Positions 33,040 to 42,213 of a stretch of DNA of 64,000 nucleotides are shown here, in pieces. The notes under the pieces are model-generated. The model saw nothing but the letters and a program-made list of their open reading frames with translations. It was not told where the DNA came from and searched no databases. Position numbers and translations under genes: made by a program. This DNA comes from Dyadobacter sp. 50-39 (GTDB taxonomy: Bacteria > Bacteroidota > Bacteroidia > Cytophagales > Spirosomataceae). The DNA is taken from contig MKSR01000029.1 in NCBI GenBank assembly GCA_001898145.1, positions 496,001 to 560,000 of the forward strand. Direction: 5' to 3'. Within the stretch, counting starts at the first letter, position 1. The number at the start of each line of letters is the position of its first letter.

Positions 33040-35316
33040 ATGAAAAAACTCCTGTCCTGCCTTTTTACCATTATTGCCTCATTGCAATTATCCTACGGGC
33101 AAGGTACTGCCAATCTGGTCGATTACGTGAACCCGCTGATGGGCACGCAATCTAAATTCAGCTTATCCGCCGGTAACACTTACCCGGCAATCGCCCTCCC
33201 CTGGGGAATGAACTTCTGGATGCCTCAAACAGGCAAAATGGGAGACGGTTGGGCTTATATGTACGATTCCGAGAAAATCCGCGGTTTCAAGCAAACCCAC
33301 CAGCCCAGTCCGTGGATCAACGACTACGGCCAGTTCGCGATCATGCCCATTACCGGCAAGCTGAAAATCGACGAAGAAAGCCGCGCGAGCTGGTTCTCTC
33401 ACAAGGCCGAAACTGCCAAGCCGCACTACTATAAGGTATACCTGGCCGATTATGACGTTACCACGGAAATTGCCCCGACAGAACGTGCAGCGCAGTTCCG
33501 CATCACGTTCCCGAAAGCCGACACTTCCTACGTGCTTCTGGACGCATTCGACAGAGGTTCTTATGTGAAAGTCCTCCCGAAAGAGCGCAAAATCATTGGC
33601 TACACAACCAAAAACAGCGGCGGCGTACCTGCCAACTTCAAGAATTACTTTGTACTGGTTTTCGACAAGCCATTCACATTCTCTTCCGCTTTCCATGGTA
33701 AAACACTGGCGAAAGATACGCTGGAACTGAGTGCAGCCCACGCAGGTGCAGTAGTGGGTTTCAAAACGAAAAGAGGTGAGCAGGTGGGTATCAAAGTTGC
33801 CTCGTCTTTTATCAGCCCTGAACAAGCAGAGCTGAACCTCCAGCGGGAACTGGGCAACGACTCTTTCGATGCTACGATGGCAAAAGGCGAGCAGGCATGG
33901 AACAATGAGCTTTCACGCATCAAGGTGGAAGGCGACAATATAGATCAGATCCGCACATTTTATTCCTGCCTGTACCGCGTGCTGCTTTTCCCCCGCAAGT
34001 TTTATGAGATGGACAAGGCCAACAAAGTGGTGCATTACAGCCCTTACAACGGGGAAGTGCGCCCGGGTTATATGTTCACGGATAATGGCTTCTGGGATAC
34101 TTTCCGCGCGGTATTCCCATTCTTTACGCTCATGTACCCGACGTTGAACGCGCAGATCATGGAAGGCCTGGCAAATGCGTACGATGAAAGCGGCTTCCTC
34201 CCCGAGTGGGCAAGCCCCGGCCACCGCGATTGTATGATCGGTTCAAACTCGGCCTCGCTGATTGCCGACTCGTATATCAAGGGCATCCGCGGTTATGATA
34301 TCAACAAATTGTATGAAGCTATTCTGAAAAACACACAGAATGCAGGCCCGGTAAGTTCGGTTGGCCGTTTCGGACATGAGTATTACAATGAGCTGGGCTA
34401 TGTCCCCTACGATGTAAAAATCAATGAGAATGCTGCCCGTACGCTGGAATATGCCTATGCCGACTTCTGTATCGCGCAATTGGCCAAAGAGCTGAAAAAG
34501 CCGCAATCGGAAGTGGATTTGTATCTCAAAAGAAGCCAGAACTACAAAAACCTATTCGACCCCGAAACGAAATGGATGCGTGGTAAAAACAAGGACGGTA
34601 AGTTCCAGTCGCCATTCAATCCTTTCAAATGGGGGGACGCATTTACCGAAGGGAACAGCATTCACTACACGTGGTCGGTGTTCCAGGATGTGAAAGGGCT
34701 GATCAACCTTGTAGGTGGCCGCGAGGCATTTGTACAAAAACTCGACACGGTGTTTACATTGCCGCCGGTGTTCGATGACAGCTATTACGGTTTTCCGATC
34801 CACGAAATCCGTGAAATGCAGATCATGAACATGGGCAACTACGCGCACGGCAACCAGCCTATCCAGCATATGATTTACCTGTACAACTACGCCGGCGCTC
34901 CCGACAAGGCCCAGTACTGGACACGCCAGGTCATGAAGCGACTGTACCAGGCAACACCGGATGGTTACTGCGGCGACGAGGACAATGGGCAGACTTCGGC
35001 GTGGTATGTTTTCTCATCGCTGGGCTTTTATCCTGTCACACCAGGCACTACGCAATATGTAATCGGCTCACCGCTGTTCAAGAAGGCGACGCTGACCATG
35101 GAGGATGGCAAGAAATTCACCATCGAAGCACCCGCCAGCAACGAAAGCAACCTGTACATCCAGGGCGCGAAGCTGAATGGCAAGTCGTATGACAAGACCT
35201 ACCTTGAACATGCGGACATCCAGAAAGGCGGCACGGTACAGTTCGACCTTACCGGCAAGCCGTCGAAAAGCTGGGGCACGAAGCCGGACGCAGTTCCGTT
35301 TTCGCTCTCAAAGTAA
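33040..35316 (+). CDS. GH92 family alpha-mannosidase (secreted)
   Basis: 758 residues with signal peptide (cleavage near LSYGQ). YVNPLMGT...GNTYPAIALPWGMNFWMPQTG opens the N-terminal beta-sandwich, and DNGFWDTFRAVFPF starts the (alpha/alpha)6 barrel. The calcium-dependent catalytic features of GH92 are present: the acid Glu in DAFTEGNSIHYTW and the basic Asp pair in GDEDNGQTSAWYVFSSLGFYPV. These exo-enzymes remove alpha-mannose with inversion, usually from N-glycans or fungal mannan. It stands alone apart from a cytochrome gene 52 bases downstream, so it may supply glycan breakdown products to a system elsewhere. Confidence 0.95.
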   Translation: MKKLLSCLFTIIASLQLSYGQGTANLVDYVNPLMGTQSKFSLSAGNTYPAIALPWGMNFWMPQTGKMGDGWAYMYDSEKIRGFKQTHQPSPWINDYGQFAIMPITGKLKIDEESRASWFSHKAETAKPHYYKVYLADYDVTTEIAPTERAAQFRITFPKADTSYVLLDAFDRGSYVKVLPKERKIIGYTTKNSGGVPANFKNYFVLVFDKPFTFSSAFHGKTLAKDTLELSAAHAGAVVGFKTKRGEQVGIKVASSFISPEQAELNLQRELGNDSFDATMAKGEQAWNNELSRIKVEGDNIDQIRTFYSCLYRVLLFPRKFYEMDKANKVVHYSPYNGEVRPGYMFTDNGFWDTFRAVFPFFTLMYPTLNAQIMEGLANAYDESGFLPEWASPGHRDCMIGSNSASLIADSYIKGIRGYDINKLYEAILKNTQNAGPVSSVGRFGHEYYNELGYVPYDVKINENAARTLEYAYADFCIAQLAKELKKPQSEVDLYLKRSQNYKNLFDPETKWMRGKNKDGKFQSPFNPFKWGDAFTEGNSIHYTWSVFQDVKGLINLVGGREAFVQKLDTVFTLPPVFDDSYYGFPIHEIREMQIMNMGNYAHGNQPIQHMIYLYNYAGAPDKAQYWTRQVMKRLYQATPDGYCGDEDNGQTSAWYVFSSLGFYPVTPGTTQYVIGSPLFKKATLTMEDGKKFTIEAPASNESNLYIQGAKLNGKSYDKTYLEHADIQKGGTVQFDLTGKPSKSWGTKPDAVPFSLSK

Positions 35317-35368
35317 CAAGTCATGGCGCGAGGCAAGCGCTTCGCACCATCTTAATCCAAACATCACC

Positions 35369-35785
35369 ATGAAACCAGTACTCACATTACTTACTGCCGC
35401 CATCTTCTGCGCAGCGATCCCACGCACGCAGGACGACGAGCTTGCCAAAAGCATCGAGCGCGGCAAAATGGTCTACTCCGAAAACTGCATTTCCTGCCAC
35501 ATGGGCACCGGCGAAGGTATCACGGCCACTTTTCCACCCCTGGCGAAATCGGATTACCTGATGAAAACTCCGGAAAATGCGATTCAGGCCATCAAGTTCG
35601 GGCTGATCGGGAAGGTAACGGTGAACGGCGTTTCCTATGACAACATGATGCCGGAACCGGGCCTGGCCAACGAGCAGATTGCCGATGTGATGAACTATAT
35701 CATGAATTCGTGGGGCAACTCGTCGGACAAGAAAATGATCACCGTGAAAATGGTAGAAGCCGTAAAACCTGCGGAAGAGAAGTAA
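35369..35785 (+). CDS. Small c-type cytochrome (class I)
   Basis: 138 residues from the ATG at 35369; the longer open frame from 35177 overlaps the GH92 gene and is rejected. Signal peptide (LLTAAIFCAAIP), heme motif CISCH in YSENCISCHMGTGEG, and the distal Met ligand in NMMPEPGLANEQIADVMNYI. One heme, periplasmic electron carrier, of the short type often fused or paired with oxidoreductases. None is adjacent. It follows the GH92 gene by 52 bases and may be read through from it, and it ends in a strong terminator. Confidence 0.9.
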   Translation: MKPVLTLLTAAIFCAAIPRTQDDELAKSIERGKMVYSENCISCHMGTGEGITATFPPLAKSDYLMKTPENAIQAIKFGLIGKVTVNGVSYDNMMPEPGLANEQIADVMNYIMNSWGNSSDKKMITVKMVEAVKPAEEK

Positions 35786-35807
35786 TATCGATTTTCTGCA
35801 AATATGG

Positions 35808-35844
35808 AAGCCGCATTGTCCCAACAGACAATGCGGCTTTTTTT
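35808..35844 (+). terminator. Rho-independent terminator after the cytochrome gene
   Basis: AAGCCGCATTGTC pairs with GACAATGCGGCTT across the loop CCAACA, followed by an unbroken T-run. Thirteen-base stem, 22 bases after the stop codon. Confidence 0.92.
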
Positions 35845-35906
35845 ACGGGCAAGCCCGATATGCAACAGACCTTGAAGCACTATTTGAAATAAATCTAAAT
35901 AAAACC

Positions 35907-35937
35907 TTGCCTCATAAAGATTCCCGGCTGATATTTG
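35907..35937 (+). promoter_or_regulatory. Promoter of the siderophore-type TonB receptor gene
   Basis: TTG at 35907-35909, then 20 bases, then GATATTTG at 35930-35937. This fits the Bacteroidota -33/-7 layout with one mismatch in the -7 box, 35 bases before the ATG. No obvious Fur-like palindrome was recognised. Confidence 0.45.
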
Positions 35938-35972
35938 CGACTCGTTAACTATTTAGTCCAATTTTAAATAAA

Positions 35973-38348
35973 ATGAAAAAACTTTATATTTTCATCCTAT
36001 TCCTGCTGGCAAGCGCCTCCGCATTTGCGCAAAACGGCAGAATATCAGGACAGATATTGAGCTCGGATGGACAACCGGCAGAACAAGTTTCAGTCGGGAT
36101 TAAAGGAACTGCCCGTGGCGCCATCTCGGACAATCAAGGAAAATTCACAATTGAAAGAGTCAAGGCAGGAAGCCACATATTGCTCGTCAGCTTCGTAGGA
36201 TTGGCTACGCAGGAAAAAGAAGTGGAAGTAACAGCCGGTGAAACGGTGGATGTTTCTTTCACCCTCTCCGAAAGCGCCAACGAGTTGCAGGAAGTGATCG
36301 TGAAAAGCGGCACTACCTACAAATCGGACCAGTTTTCATCGAGTATGAAGCTCCTTACGCCCATTTTGGAAACTCCGCAGAACGTGCAGGTAGTTACGTC
36401 CAAAGTGCTGGCCGATCAACAGGTAATCAGCATGAGCGACGGCCTTATCCGCAATGTAAGCGGCGCCGTTCGGCTGGAACATTGGGGAGATATGTATGCC
36501 AATATCAGCATGCGCGGCTCTCAAATCCAGGCGTTCCGCAACGGGTTCAATGTGGTGAACTCCTACTGGGGGCCATTGACGGAAGATATGAGCTTTGTAG
36601 ACCACATCGAATTTGTGAAAGGTCCTGCCGGGTTTATGCTGGCCAATGGCGATCCCAGCGGCTTGTACAATGTAGTTACCAAAAAACCGACCGGCCAGAC
36701 CAAAGGCGAAGTCGGGTTCAACGTGGGCAGCTTTGGCCTTTACCGCGCCACCCTCGACCTCGATGGGAAGCTTAGCAAGGACAGCAAGTTCCTTTACCGC
36801 CTCAATGTGGCGGCGCAGAACAAAGGCTCTTTCCGTCCGTATGAATATAACAACCGGTACAGCATTGCACCGGTAATTTCTTACCAGATCGACGAAAAGA
36901 CGAAGCTCACGGCGGAGTATACGCTCCAATATGCTAAAATGTCAAATGTCGGGTCGTTCTACGTCTTCTCGCCCGACGGTTATGCAACCCTGCCACGCGA
37001 CTTTACTACCATGCCTCCGGGCCTGGCTCCTACCAAGATCAACGATCAGAGCGTTTTCGTGAATTTGCAGCACAATTTTAATGCAGACTGGAAACTGACT
37101 GCCCAGGTGGGTTATTTCAACTATCGCCTGAACGGCAGCAGCATGTGGCCCAACACGGTAAACCCCGACGGCACGATGATCCGCGGCGTAGGGCTATGGG
37201 ACGCGAAAAGCGAAATGACGCTGGGACAGGTTTTCGTGAATGGTGATGTTAAAACGGGTGCGGTAAGGCACCGCATCCTCGGCGGTATCGATGTAGGTAG
37301 CAAAAACTATTTCGCCGACTGGTCACAATCCTTCGCGCTGGACTCGGCCGGGGCTGCATTCAATCCCAAAAACCCTTATTACGGCACACCGGTAATGGGT
37401 TACCCGAAATTTGACCGTTCGATGGATCTCGAATCGCGTGCAGCGGCTGGCGGAGGTTTGCAAGACCAAAACTACACCGGTTTGTACCTGCAAGACGAGC
37501 TTGGGTTCCTCGATAACCGCATTCGCCTGACATTGGCCGGCCGTTACACATATGTGAAGCAATCGGCATATGGCGGACCGGACCAGGAAGCGAAGCACTT
37601 TACGCCCCGCGTTGGTTTGAGCATTTCGCTGACAAAAAACACTTCATTATATGCATTATACGACCAGGCTTTTATCCCGCAGTCGGGCCGGTTGGTGAGC
37701 GGTTCGGTGAAACCGATCACGGGTAACAATACCGAGTTTGGTGTGAAACGCGACTGGGCGGAAGGCCGCTGGAATACGACCCTTGCGTTCTACCGCATCT
37801 TGAAAAACAATGAGCTCACGGCTGATCCGAACAGCGGCCCTAACTCCGGTTTGAGCATTGTTTTGGGCCAGAAAAGGGCCCAGGGAGTTGAATTCGACCT
37901 TCGCGGCACGATCGTGAATGGCCTCAACCTGACTGCCAACTACGCTTACACCATCTCCGAAGTGACAAAAGTAGCAGAAGGCGTTACCGATGTGAAAGTG
38001 GGCGACCTGATTCCAGGATATGCAAAACATACCACCAATGCTTGGCTAAGCTACAAAGTACAAAACGGTGCTTTGAAAAACGCCGGTATCTCGGCCGGTT
38101 TCACCTACCTTGCGGGACGTGCTACCACCAACTGGTCGACTACCAACACGAGCCTCAACCAGCCCGACTACTTCAAACTGGACGGTGGTGTGTTCTGGGA
38201 GAAAAACAATATCCGCCTGACGGCGAATGTGTTCAACATTCTGGACAAATACCTGTATAGCGGCGGTTATTACGATTGGTTGAAGTCGTATTACTGGCAA
38301 GCGGATCCTCCCAGAAATTACCGTTTGAGCGTTACCTATAAGTTTTAA
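35973..38348 (+). CDS. TonB-dependent siderophore-type receptor
   Basis: 791 residues. Signal peptide ends ASAFAQ. A carboxypeptidase regulatory-like domain (about 22-105) precedes a plug with PQNVQVVTSKVLADQQ, ISMRGSQIQAFRNGF and IEFVKGPAGFMLANGDPSGLYNVVTKKP, the wording of FhuA/FpvA-type siderophore receptors. The barrel ends YRLSVTYKF. It imports iron-chelate complexes using TonB energy; which one is unknown. Its own promoter and terminator (38368-38397) make it a single-gene unit. Confidence 0.93.
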   Translation: MKKLYIFILFLLASASAFAQNGRISGQILSSDGQPAEQVSVGIKGTARGAISDNQGKFTIERVKAGSHILLVSFVGLATQEKEVEVTAGETVDVSFTLSESANELQEVIVKSGTTYKSDQFSSSMKLLTPILETPQNVQVVTSKVLADQQVISMSDGLIRNVSGAVRLEHWGDMYANISMRGSQIQAFRNGFNVVNSYWGPLTEDMSFVDHIEFVKGPAGFMLANGDPSGLYNVVTKKPTGQTKGEVGFNVGSFGLYRATLDLDGKLSKDSKFLYRLNVAAQNKGSFRPYEYNNRYSIAPVISYQIDEKTKLTAEYTLQYAKMSNVGSFYVFSPDGYATLPRDFTTMPPGLAPTKINDQSVFVNLQHNFNADWKLTAQVGYFNYRLNGSSMWPNTVNPDGTMIRGVGLWDAKSEMTLGQVFVNGDVKTGAVRHRILGGIDVGSKNYFADWSQSFALDSAGAAFNPKNPYYGTPVMGYPKFDRSMDLESRAAAGGGLQDQNYTGLYLQDELGFLDNRIRLTLAGRYTYVKQSAYGGPDQEAKHFTPRVGLSISLTKNTSLYALYDQAFIPQSGRLVSGSVKPITGNNTEFGVKRDWAEGRWNTTLAFYRILKNNELTADPNSGPNSGLSIVLGQKRAQGVEFDLRGTIVNGLNLTANYAYTISEVTKVAEGVTDVKVGDLIPGYAKHTTNAWLSYKVQNGALKNAGISAGFTYLAGRATTNWSTTNTSLNQPDYFKLDGGVFWEKNNIRLTANVFNILDKYLYSGGYYDWLKSYYWQADPPRNYRLSVTYKF

Positions 38349-38367
38349 CAGATAGTTAGATCCATGC

Positions 38368-38397
38368 AAAGAGGCTTCCGATGGAAGCCTCTTTTGT
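38368..38397 (+). terminator. Rho-independent terminator after the siderophore receptor
   Basis: AAAGAGGCTTCC, loop GAT, GGAAGCCTCTTTT. A 12-bp stem, 20 bases after the receptor stop. It lies four bases from the convergent FGGY kinase gene and may act weakly in both directions. Confidence 0.85.
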
Positions 38398-38401
38398 TTG
38401 A

Positions 38402-39862
38402 CTACACGGCATGGGCCATCATCAGCTGGGCACCTTTGATGAATTTCCCCGAAAGGGCGTCGTATTGCTCATGCGTATTTTTATTTGGAACGAATTCATT
38501 GCCCACCTGCGTAAATGCAGTCAGTTCCGAGAAGCTTTCAGCCAAACCGAGCGCTTTTAGTCCCATCATGGCCGCTCCTACCGCCCCCGTTTCGACGGTC
38601 TCATTCAACTTCACGGTTTTACCAAACACGTCGGAAAGCATTTGCACCCAGGTAGCGCTGCGGGCGAAACCGCCATTCGCATAGATTGTATCGATTTCCT
38701 GCATTTCCATAAGTATTTTGCCAATGCTGTAAAGGTTCAGCAAAATGCCTTCCATTACCGCCCGGGCGAAATGTGCACGTGTGTGCGTAATGTCCAGCCC
38801 CGAAAATCCCCCGCGGACGGACGAGCTCCAAAGCGGTGCGCGTTCACCCAGCAGGTAAGGATAGAATAGCAATCCCTCCGAACCCGGTTTTATCTCATCC
38901 GCTTCTTTGAAAACGGCATCGTAATCTTCTTTCGGAAAAAATGTATTCATGAGCCATTCGAAAATGACCGCTCCATTATTCGACGGGCCACCTACGATAT
39001 AGGTCTTTTCATCGAGCACGTAGCAGAATGTCTGCATTAGCGGATCGGAGAATGGCCTGGATGAACATATCCTGACCGCCGCGCTGGTCCCTATCGTAAC
39101 AGCCATGGAGCCAGTCCTGATCGCCCCGCTGCCCAGGTTAGCCAGGCAGCCGTCGCTCGCACCCATCACCAGTGCCGTCCCTTCGGGCAGGTTCGCAGGA
39201 TTGCTTTTAGGTAATTTAATAATATGGTAGGGCGACACCGCCTCGGGCAGCTTCTCCACTTTCAGCCCCAGTTTTTTCAAAGTATAGGCGTCCCATTGCA
39301 GCTCCCGTATATTGAACATCCCGGTGGCGGAGGCAATGGAGTAGTCGACCAGGAACTGGCCCGTAAGCCTGTATACGATGTACTCCTTCACGCCCACAAA
39401 CTTGCTTGCCTTGCGGTAGGTCTCCGGCTCGTTCTTCTTCATCCACAACAGCTTACACACAGGCGTCATCGCGTGAATGGGTGTACCGTTATTGTTATAG
39501 ATCTTCTTGCCTACCTGTGACGCGCGTAGCTTGGTTGCCACGTCGGCACTGCGGTTATCGGCCCAGATAATGAGATTGGTGAGTTGATTACCGTCTTTAT
39601 CGAGCGCCAGCACACCGTGCATTGCCGCGCTGAAACTGATCCCGACAGGATCGCCATGGTGCTTGCATTTCGCGGTCACCTTTTTCAATGTAGTGCAGGC
39701 AGCCTGAAAAATCTCTTCCGGCTCCTGCTCGCTCCAATCGGGCCGCGGATGCTGCATTTCATAACTTTCACTATGCGAAGCGAGAATTTTGCCGGAAACG
39801 GTATCGAAAGCGACTGATTTGACGTTTGTTGTGCCGATATCACAACCGATAATATAGGGCAT
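38402..39862 (-). CDS. FGGY-family carbohydrate kinase, gluconokinase/xylulokinase-like
   Basis: 486 residues from the ATG at 39862 (a TTG two codons upstream is ignored). The first phosphate motif is GCDIGTTNVKSVAFD and the second GTSAAVRI. The sugar-binding region has SAAMHGVLALDKDGN and TNLIIWADNRSA; the C-terminal ADP segment is YANGGFARSATWVQMLSDVFG. AMHG and the TNLI-WAD segments are most like gluconate kinase. It phosphorylates a sugar or sugar acid with ATP. No transporter or dehydrogenase gene is beside it. Confidence 0.87.
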   Translation of the reverse strand: MPYIIGCDIGTTNVKSVAFDTVSGKILASHSESYEMQHPRPDWSEQEPEEIFQAACTTLKKVTAKCKHHGDPVGISFSAAMHGVLALDKDGNQLTNLIIWADNRSADVATKLRASQVGKKIYNNNGTPIHAMTPVCKLLWMKKNEPETYRKASKFVGVKEYIVYRLTGQFLVDYSIASATGMFNIRELQWDAYTLKKLGLKVEKLPEAVSPYHIIKLPKSNPANLPEGTALVMGASDGCLANLGSGAIRTGSMAVTIGTSAAVRICSSRPFSDPLMQTFCYVLDEKTYIVGGPSNNGAVIFEWLMNTFFPKEDYDAVFKEADEIKPGSEGLLFYPYLLGERAPLWSSSVRGGFSGLDITHTRAHFARAVMEGILLNLYSIGKILMEMQEIDTIYANGGFARSATWVQMLSDVFGKTVKLNETVETGAVGAAMMGLKALGLAESFSELTAFTQVGNEFVPNKNTHEQYDALSGKFIKGAQLMMAHAV

Positions 39863-39997
39863 TGGCAATTATTTTAGAGGCAAAACCCGCATTTCCACGG
39901 ATGACAACAACGGCCTGTGATTACTGAAACAAAAGTATGGATTTTGGGATTGATTTATTATTTTCGCAGCATCGAAAGCTATTAATACATTCCGAAT

Positions 39998-40183
39998 ATG
40001 TCTGAAACATCACATACCGAGTCTACTTCGCTGCCAACCTTTGCTTACATCGCGGCGTTTATCATCCTTTTCATTATCCTGGCAGTAGTTGGCGACCTGT
40101 TCACATTTATCCTCGGAACCATCGGTCTGATTGTGACTTTTGCTGCATTCTACAAAGACAACAGCCACGACGATCACCACTGA
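39998..40183 (+). CDS. Small membrane protein, function unknown
   Basis: 61 residues: a polar N-terminus, two close hydrophobic helices (FAYIAAFIILFIILAVVGDLF and FILGTIGLIVTFAAFY) and a His/Asp-rich C-terminus (DNSHDDHH) that could bind metal. No family recognised. It is convergent with the metallophosphoesterase gene (29 bases). The clear ATG and two well-formed helices support a real gene. Confidence 0.6.
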   Translation: MSETSHTESTSLPTFAYIAAFIILFIILAVVGDLFTFILGTIGLIVTFAAFYKDNSHDDHH

Positions 40184-40212
40184 CAACCCGCCCGCAAGGG
40201 CATGATCATATT

Positions 40213-41442
40213 TCAACGGACGGCCAGCTCAGGAAGGACATTTGCTACTTCCCATTCGAGTTGGCCGTTCGCTTTGTTTACGGTCCAGCTTTCCTCCATC
40301 ACGCAGGTATCTTCCAGGTCGCGGTACTCGGCGACCAGTTTTTCACCTTTCAATACCATGCGCACGAAGCCGTTATAGCCTAATGCACGCCCTTTGATCG
40401 CCTTTCTGGTGCGCGTGTCATAATAATCGATCTTGTACAATTCTCCCGCATCAGGTGGTCTGATCTCCACCGGAAGCCCGCCGTGCCCAATGCAGCGGCC
40501 ATAGGCCTGAGGTCCATGGCCGTTCCTGCCGAACTGGTACGCCACCAGGCGGTGATCGTGGCCCCAGATCCAGACAACGGGCCTCTGCGCATCCCCCATG
40601 AGCTTTTGCAGCTGCTCGCCAGGGCGAACGTATTCTTCCCGGAACGCCGACATGTAGGGATGGTGGCTCAAAAATACAATTCCGCGGGTGTCGAGCGGAT
40701 CGCCCAACTTCACTACGTCGCGCAACCAGGCTACCTGCTCTTTGCGCAAATGGCAGTCCGGCGGCGAGAGAATTTCAAAAAACGGCCTGCCTACCGAGGT
40801 ATAGCCCGTATCAATGCCGATAATGCGCCAATGGTCGTTTTCCAGGCAGAAAAAACCTGCCTGCTGGGTCTTACGCACATCACCTACCTGCGCGTACATG
40901 GCGGGCAGCAGGTGCTGAAAGAATGCATTGCCATTGGAATACATTTCGTGGTTACCGGAAAGCGCCAGACTTCCCGACGCGCCGTAATACCACGAGGCGT
41001 AAGGTGCTGTGAAGTTCTCCTCCACTTCCTTGGGCGTGCCTACGAAGTAAATATCGCCCATGTGGATCGTGTAATCGGGTGCGTGACGTGCAACAAGGTT
41101 CGCCACAGCGTCCGACTCGGCCGTATCGCTCGCCCAATCCGAAAGCAATGCAATGCTGATTTCATCCCTTGAGGTCACGGACGATTGAAGCGGGTAAATG
41201 CCGGTATCGTCGTTGCGCGGATAGGCCTGGTAGGGATGCCGCGCACCAAACCGGCTGCGGAGGTAATGCCAGGCGAAACCAATCAGATTGGTTTTAAAAA
41301 ACTCAGAAATGACATTGGTTACCGACGACGTCTCCTGTACCCGCTTTTCATACAGTTCGAGTTGGGTTTTGGCATGGTTCTCGGCTTCGCTATGGCCGAG
41401 ACCAAGGTATTTCTGCGCACGTTCTTCCGAAGTTTCGGGCAT
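40213..41442 (-). CDS. Metallophosphoesterase family protein
   Basis: 409 residues from MPETSEERAQ at 41442; the frame reaches 41511 but the added residues lack support. Calcineurin-like motifs: LSDWASDT where DxH is expected, GDIYF (GDxY form), SGNHEM, SHHPY and GHDH. The first motif has Asp but not His, which may change the metal site. No signal peptide or membrane helix. Substrate unknown. It has a long helical N-terminus (about 95 residues) before the catalytic domain. Confidence 0.83.
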   Translation of the reverse strand: MPETSEERAQKYLGLGHSEAENHAKTQLELYEKRVQETSSVTNVISEFFKTNLIGFAWHYLRSRFGARHPYQAYPRNDDTGIYPLQSSVTSRDEISIALLSDWASDTAESDAVANLVARHAPDYTIHMGDIYFVGTPKEVEENFTAPYASWYYGASGSLALSGNHEMYSNGNAFFQHLLPAMYAQVGDVRKTQQAGFFCLENDHWRIIGIDTGYTSVGRPFFEILSPPDCHLRKEQVAWLRDVVKLGDPLDTRGIVFLSHHPYMSAFREEYVRPGEQLQKLMGDAQRPVVWIWGHDHRLVAYQFGRNGHGPQAYGRCIGHGGLPVEIRPPDAGELYKIDYYDTRTRKAIKGRALGYNGFVRMVLKGEKLVAEYRDLEDTCVMEESWTVNKANGQLEWEVANVLPELAVR

Positions 41443-41592
41443 ATCGGTCCTTACAGCTAAATGAGTGTGGATCGTAAATAAAATAATAACCGGCTTAACC
41501 TCAACGATCACCGCACGATTTTCTTCAAAGTGAGGTGCGAACCGATGTAACCGATCAGCACATTACCATTAGTTAAATATTTGATTCTCATG

Positions 41593-41623
41593 TTGACAAT
41601 CGCATTCCATACCATTACCTTTC
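41593..41623 (+). promoter_or_regulatory. Promoter of the DinB-family gene
   Basis: TTG at 41593-41595, 20 bases, then TACCTTTC at 41616-41623. The spacing is ideal for the Bacteroidota -33/-7 promoter, with one mismatch in the -7 box. The ATG is 34 bases downstream. Confidence 0.55.
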
Positions 41624-41657
41624 GCCAAATATTTCAACCACCAAACACAAAAATCGA

Positions 41658-42173
41658 ATGAAAAGAATCGCTATTATCTGTATGCTTTTAGTGGCGGGCA
41701 AAATGGCATCCGCACAAACCATGACGGCCAAATACATCAAAGATTGGGAGCGCGCAAAAGAATACACCAAGGAATATCTGGACGCGATGCCGGAAGATGG
41801 TTATGCATTTAAACCTACCCCTGAAATCCGGTCTTTTGCAGCGCAAATGGATCACCTGGGCGACGCTAACTACGCATTTATATCGGCGGCATCCGGCAAA
41901 GCGAAACCCGGAGAATCGCTTGAAAAACGGGCCGACCAATCGAAAGCTACGGTCACCAAGGGCGTATTGGATAGCTACGATTTCGTAATCGCAGCATTGA
42001 AAGACATGACAGACGCAGATCTTTCAAAAGATGTGAAGGTATTTGGAATGGATATGAAAGCCGGTACTGCATTTGAGAAGGCATTCGAGCATCAGACCCA
42101 CCACCGTGGACAAACCACGCCTTACATCCGATTGAAAGGTGTGACGCCTCCGAAAGAGAAATTGTTCCCATGA
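41658..42173 (+). CDS. Exported DinB-family protein
   Basis: 171 residues. A signal peptide (MKRIAIICMLLVAGKMASAQ) precedes a DinB-type four-helix bundle. The three-His metal site is visible: His in AAQMDHLGDANYAF and the pair in EHQTHHRGQTTPYIRLKG. DinB/YfiT-like proteins are metal-dependent, often thiol transferases or of unknown function. Export to the periplasm is notable. Single gene with its own promoter and a strong shared terminator. Confidence 0.87.
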   Translation: MKRIAIICMLLVAGKMASAQTMTAKYIKDWERAKEYTKEYLDAMPEDGYAFKPTPEIRSFAAQMDHLGDANYAFISAASGKAKPGESLEKRADQSKATVTKGVLDSYDFVIAALKDMTDADLSKDVKVFGMDMKAGTAFEKAFEHQTHHRGQTTPYIRLKGVTPPKEKLFP

Positions 42174-42176
42174 AAC

Positions 42177-42210
42177 AAAAAGAGCCGGTCCTGATGGATC
42201 GGCTCTTTTA
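42177..42210. terminator. Bidirectional Rho-independent terminator
   Basis: AAAAAGAGCCGGTCC, loop TGAT, GGATCGGCTCTTTT. An 11-bp stem with one G-T wobble has T-tracts in both directions. It sits between the convergent DinB-family gene and the glycosyltransferase gene. Confidence 0.9.
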
Positions 42211-42213
42211 CTA

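Noticed and set aside
35177-35368. N-terminal extension of the cytochrome frame
   Set aside because: Overlaps the GH92 gene and would bury a clear signal peptide that starts at 35369.
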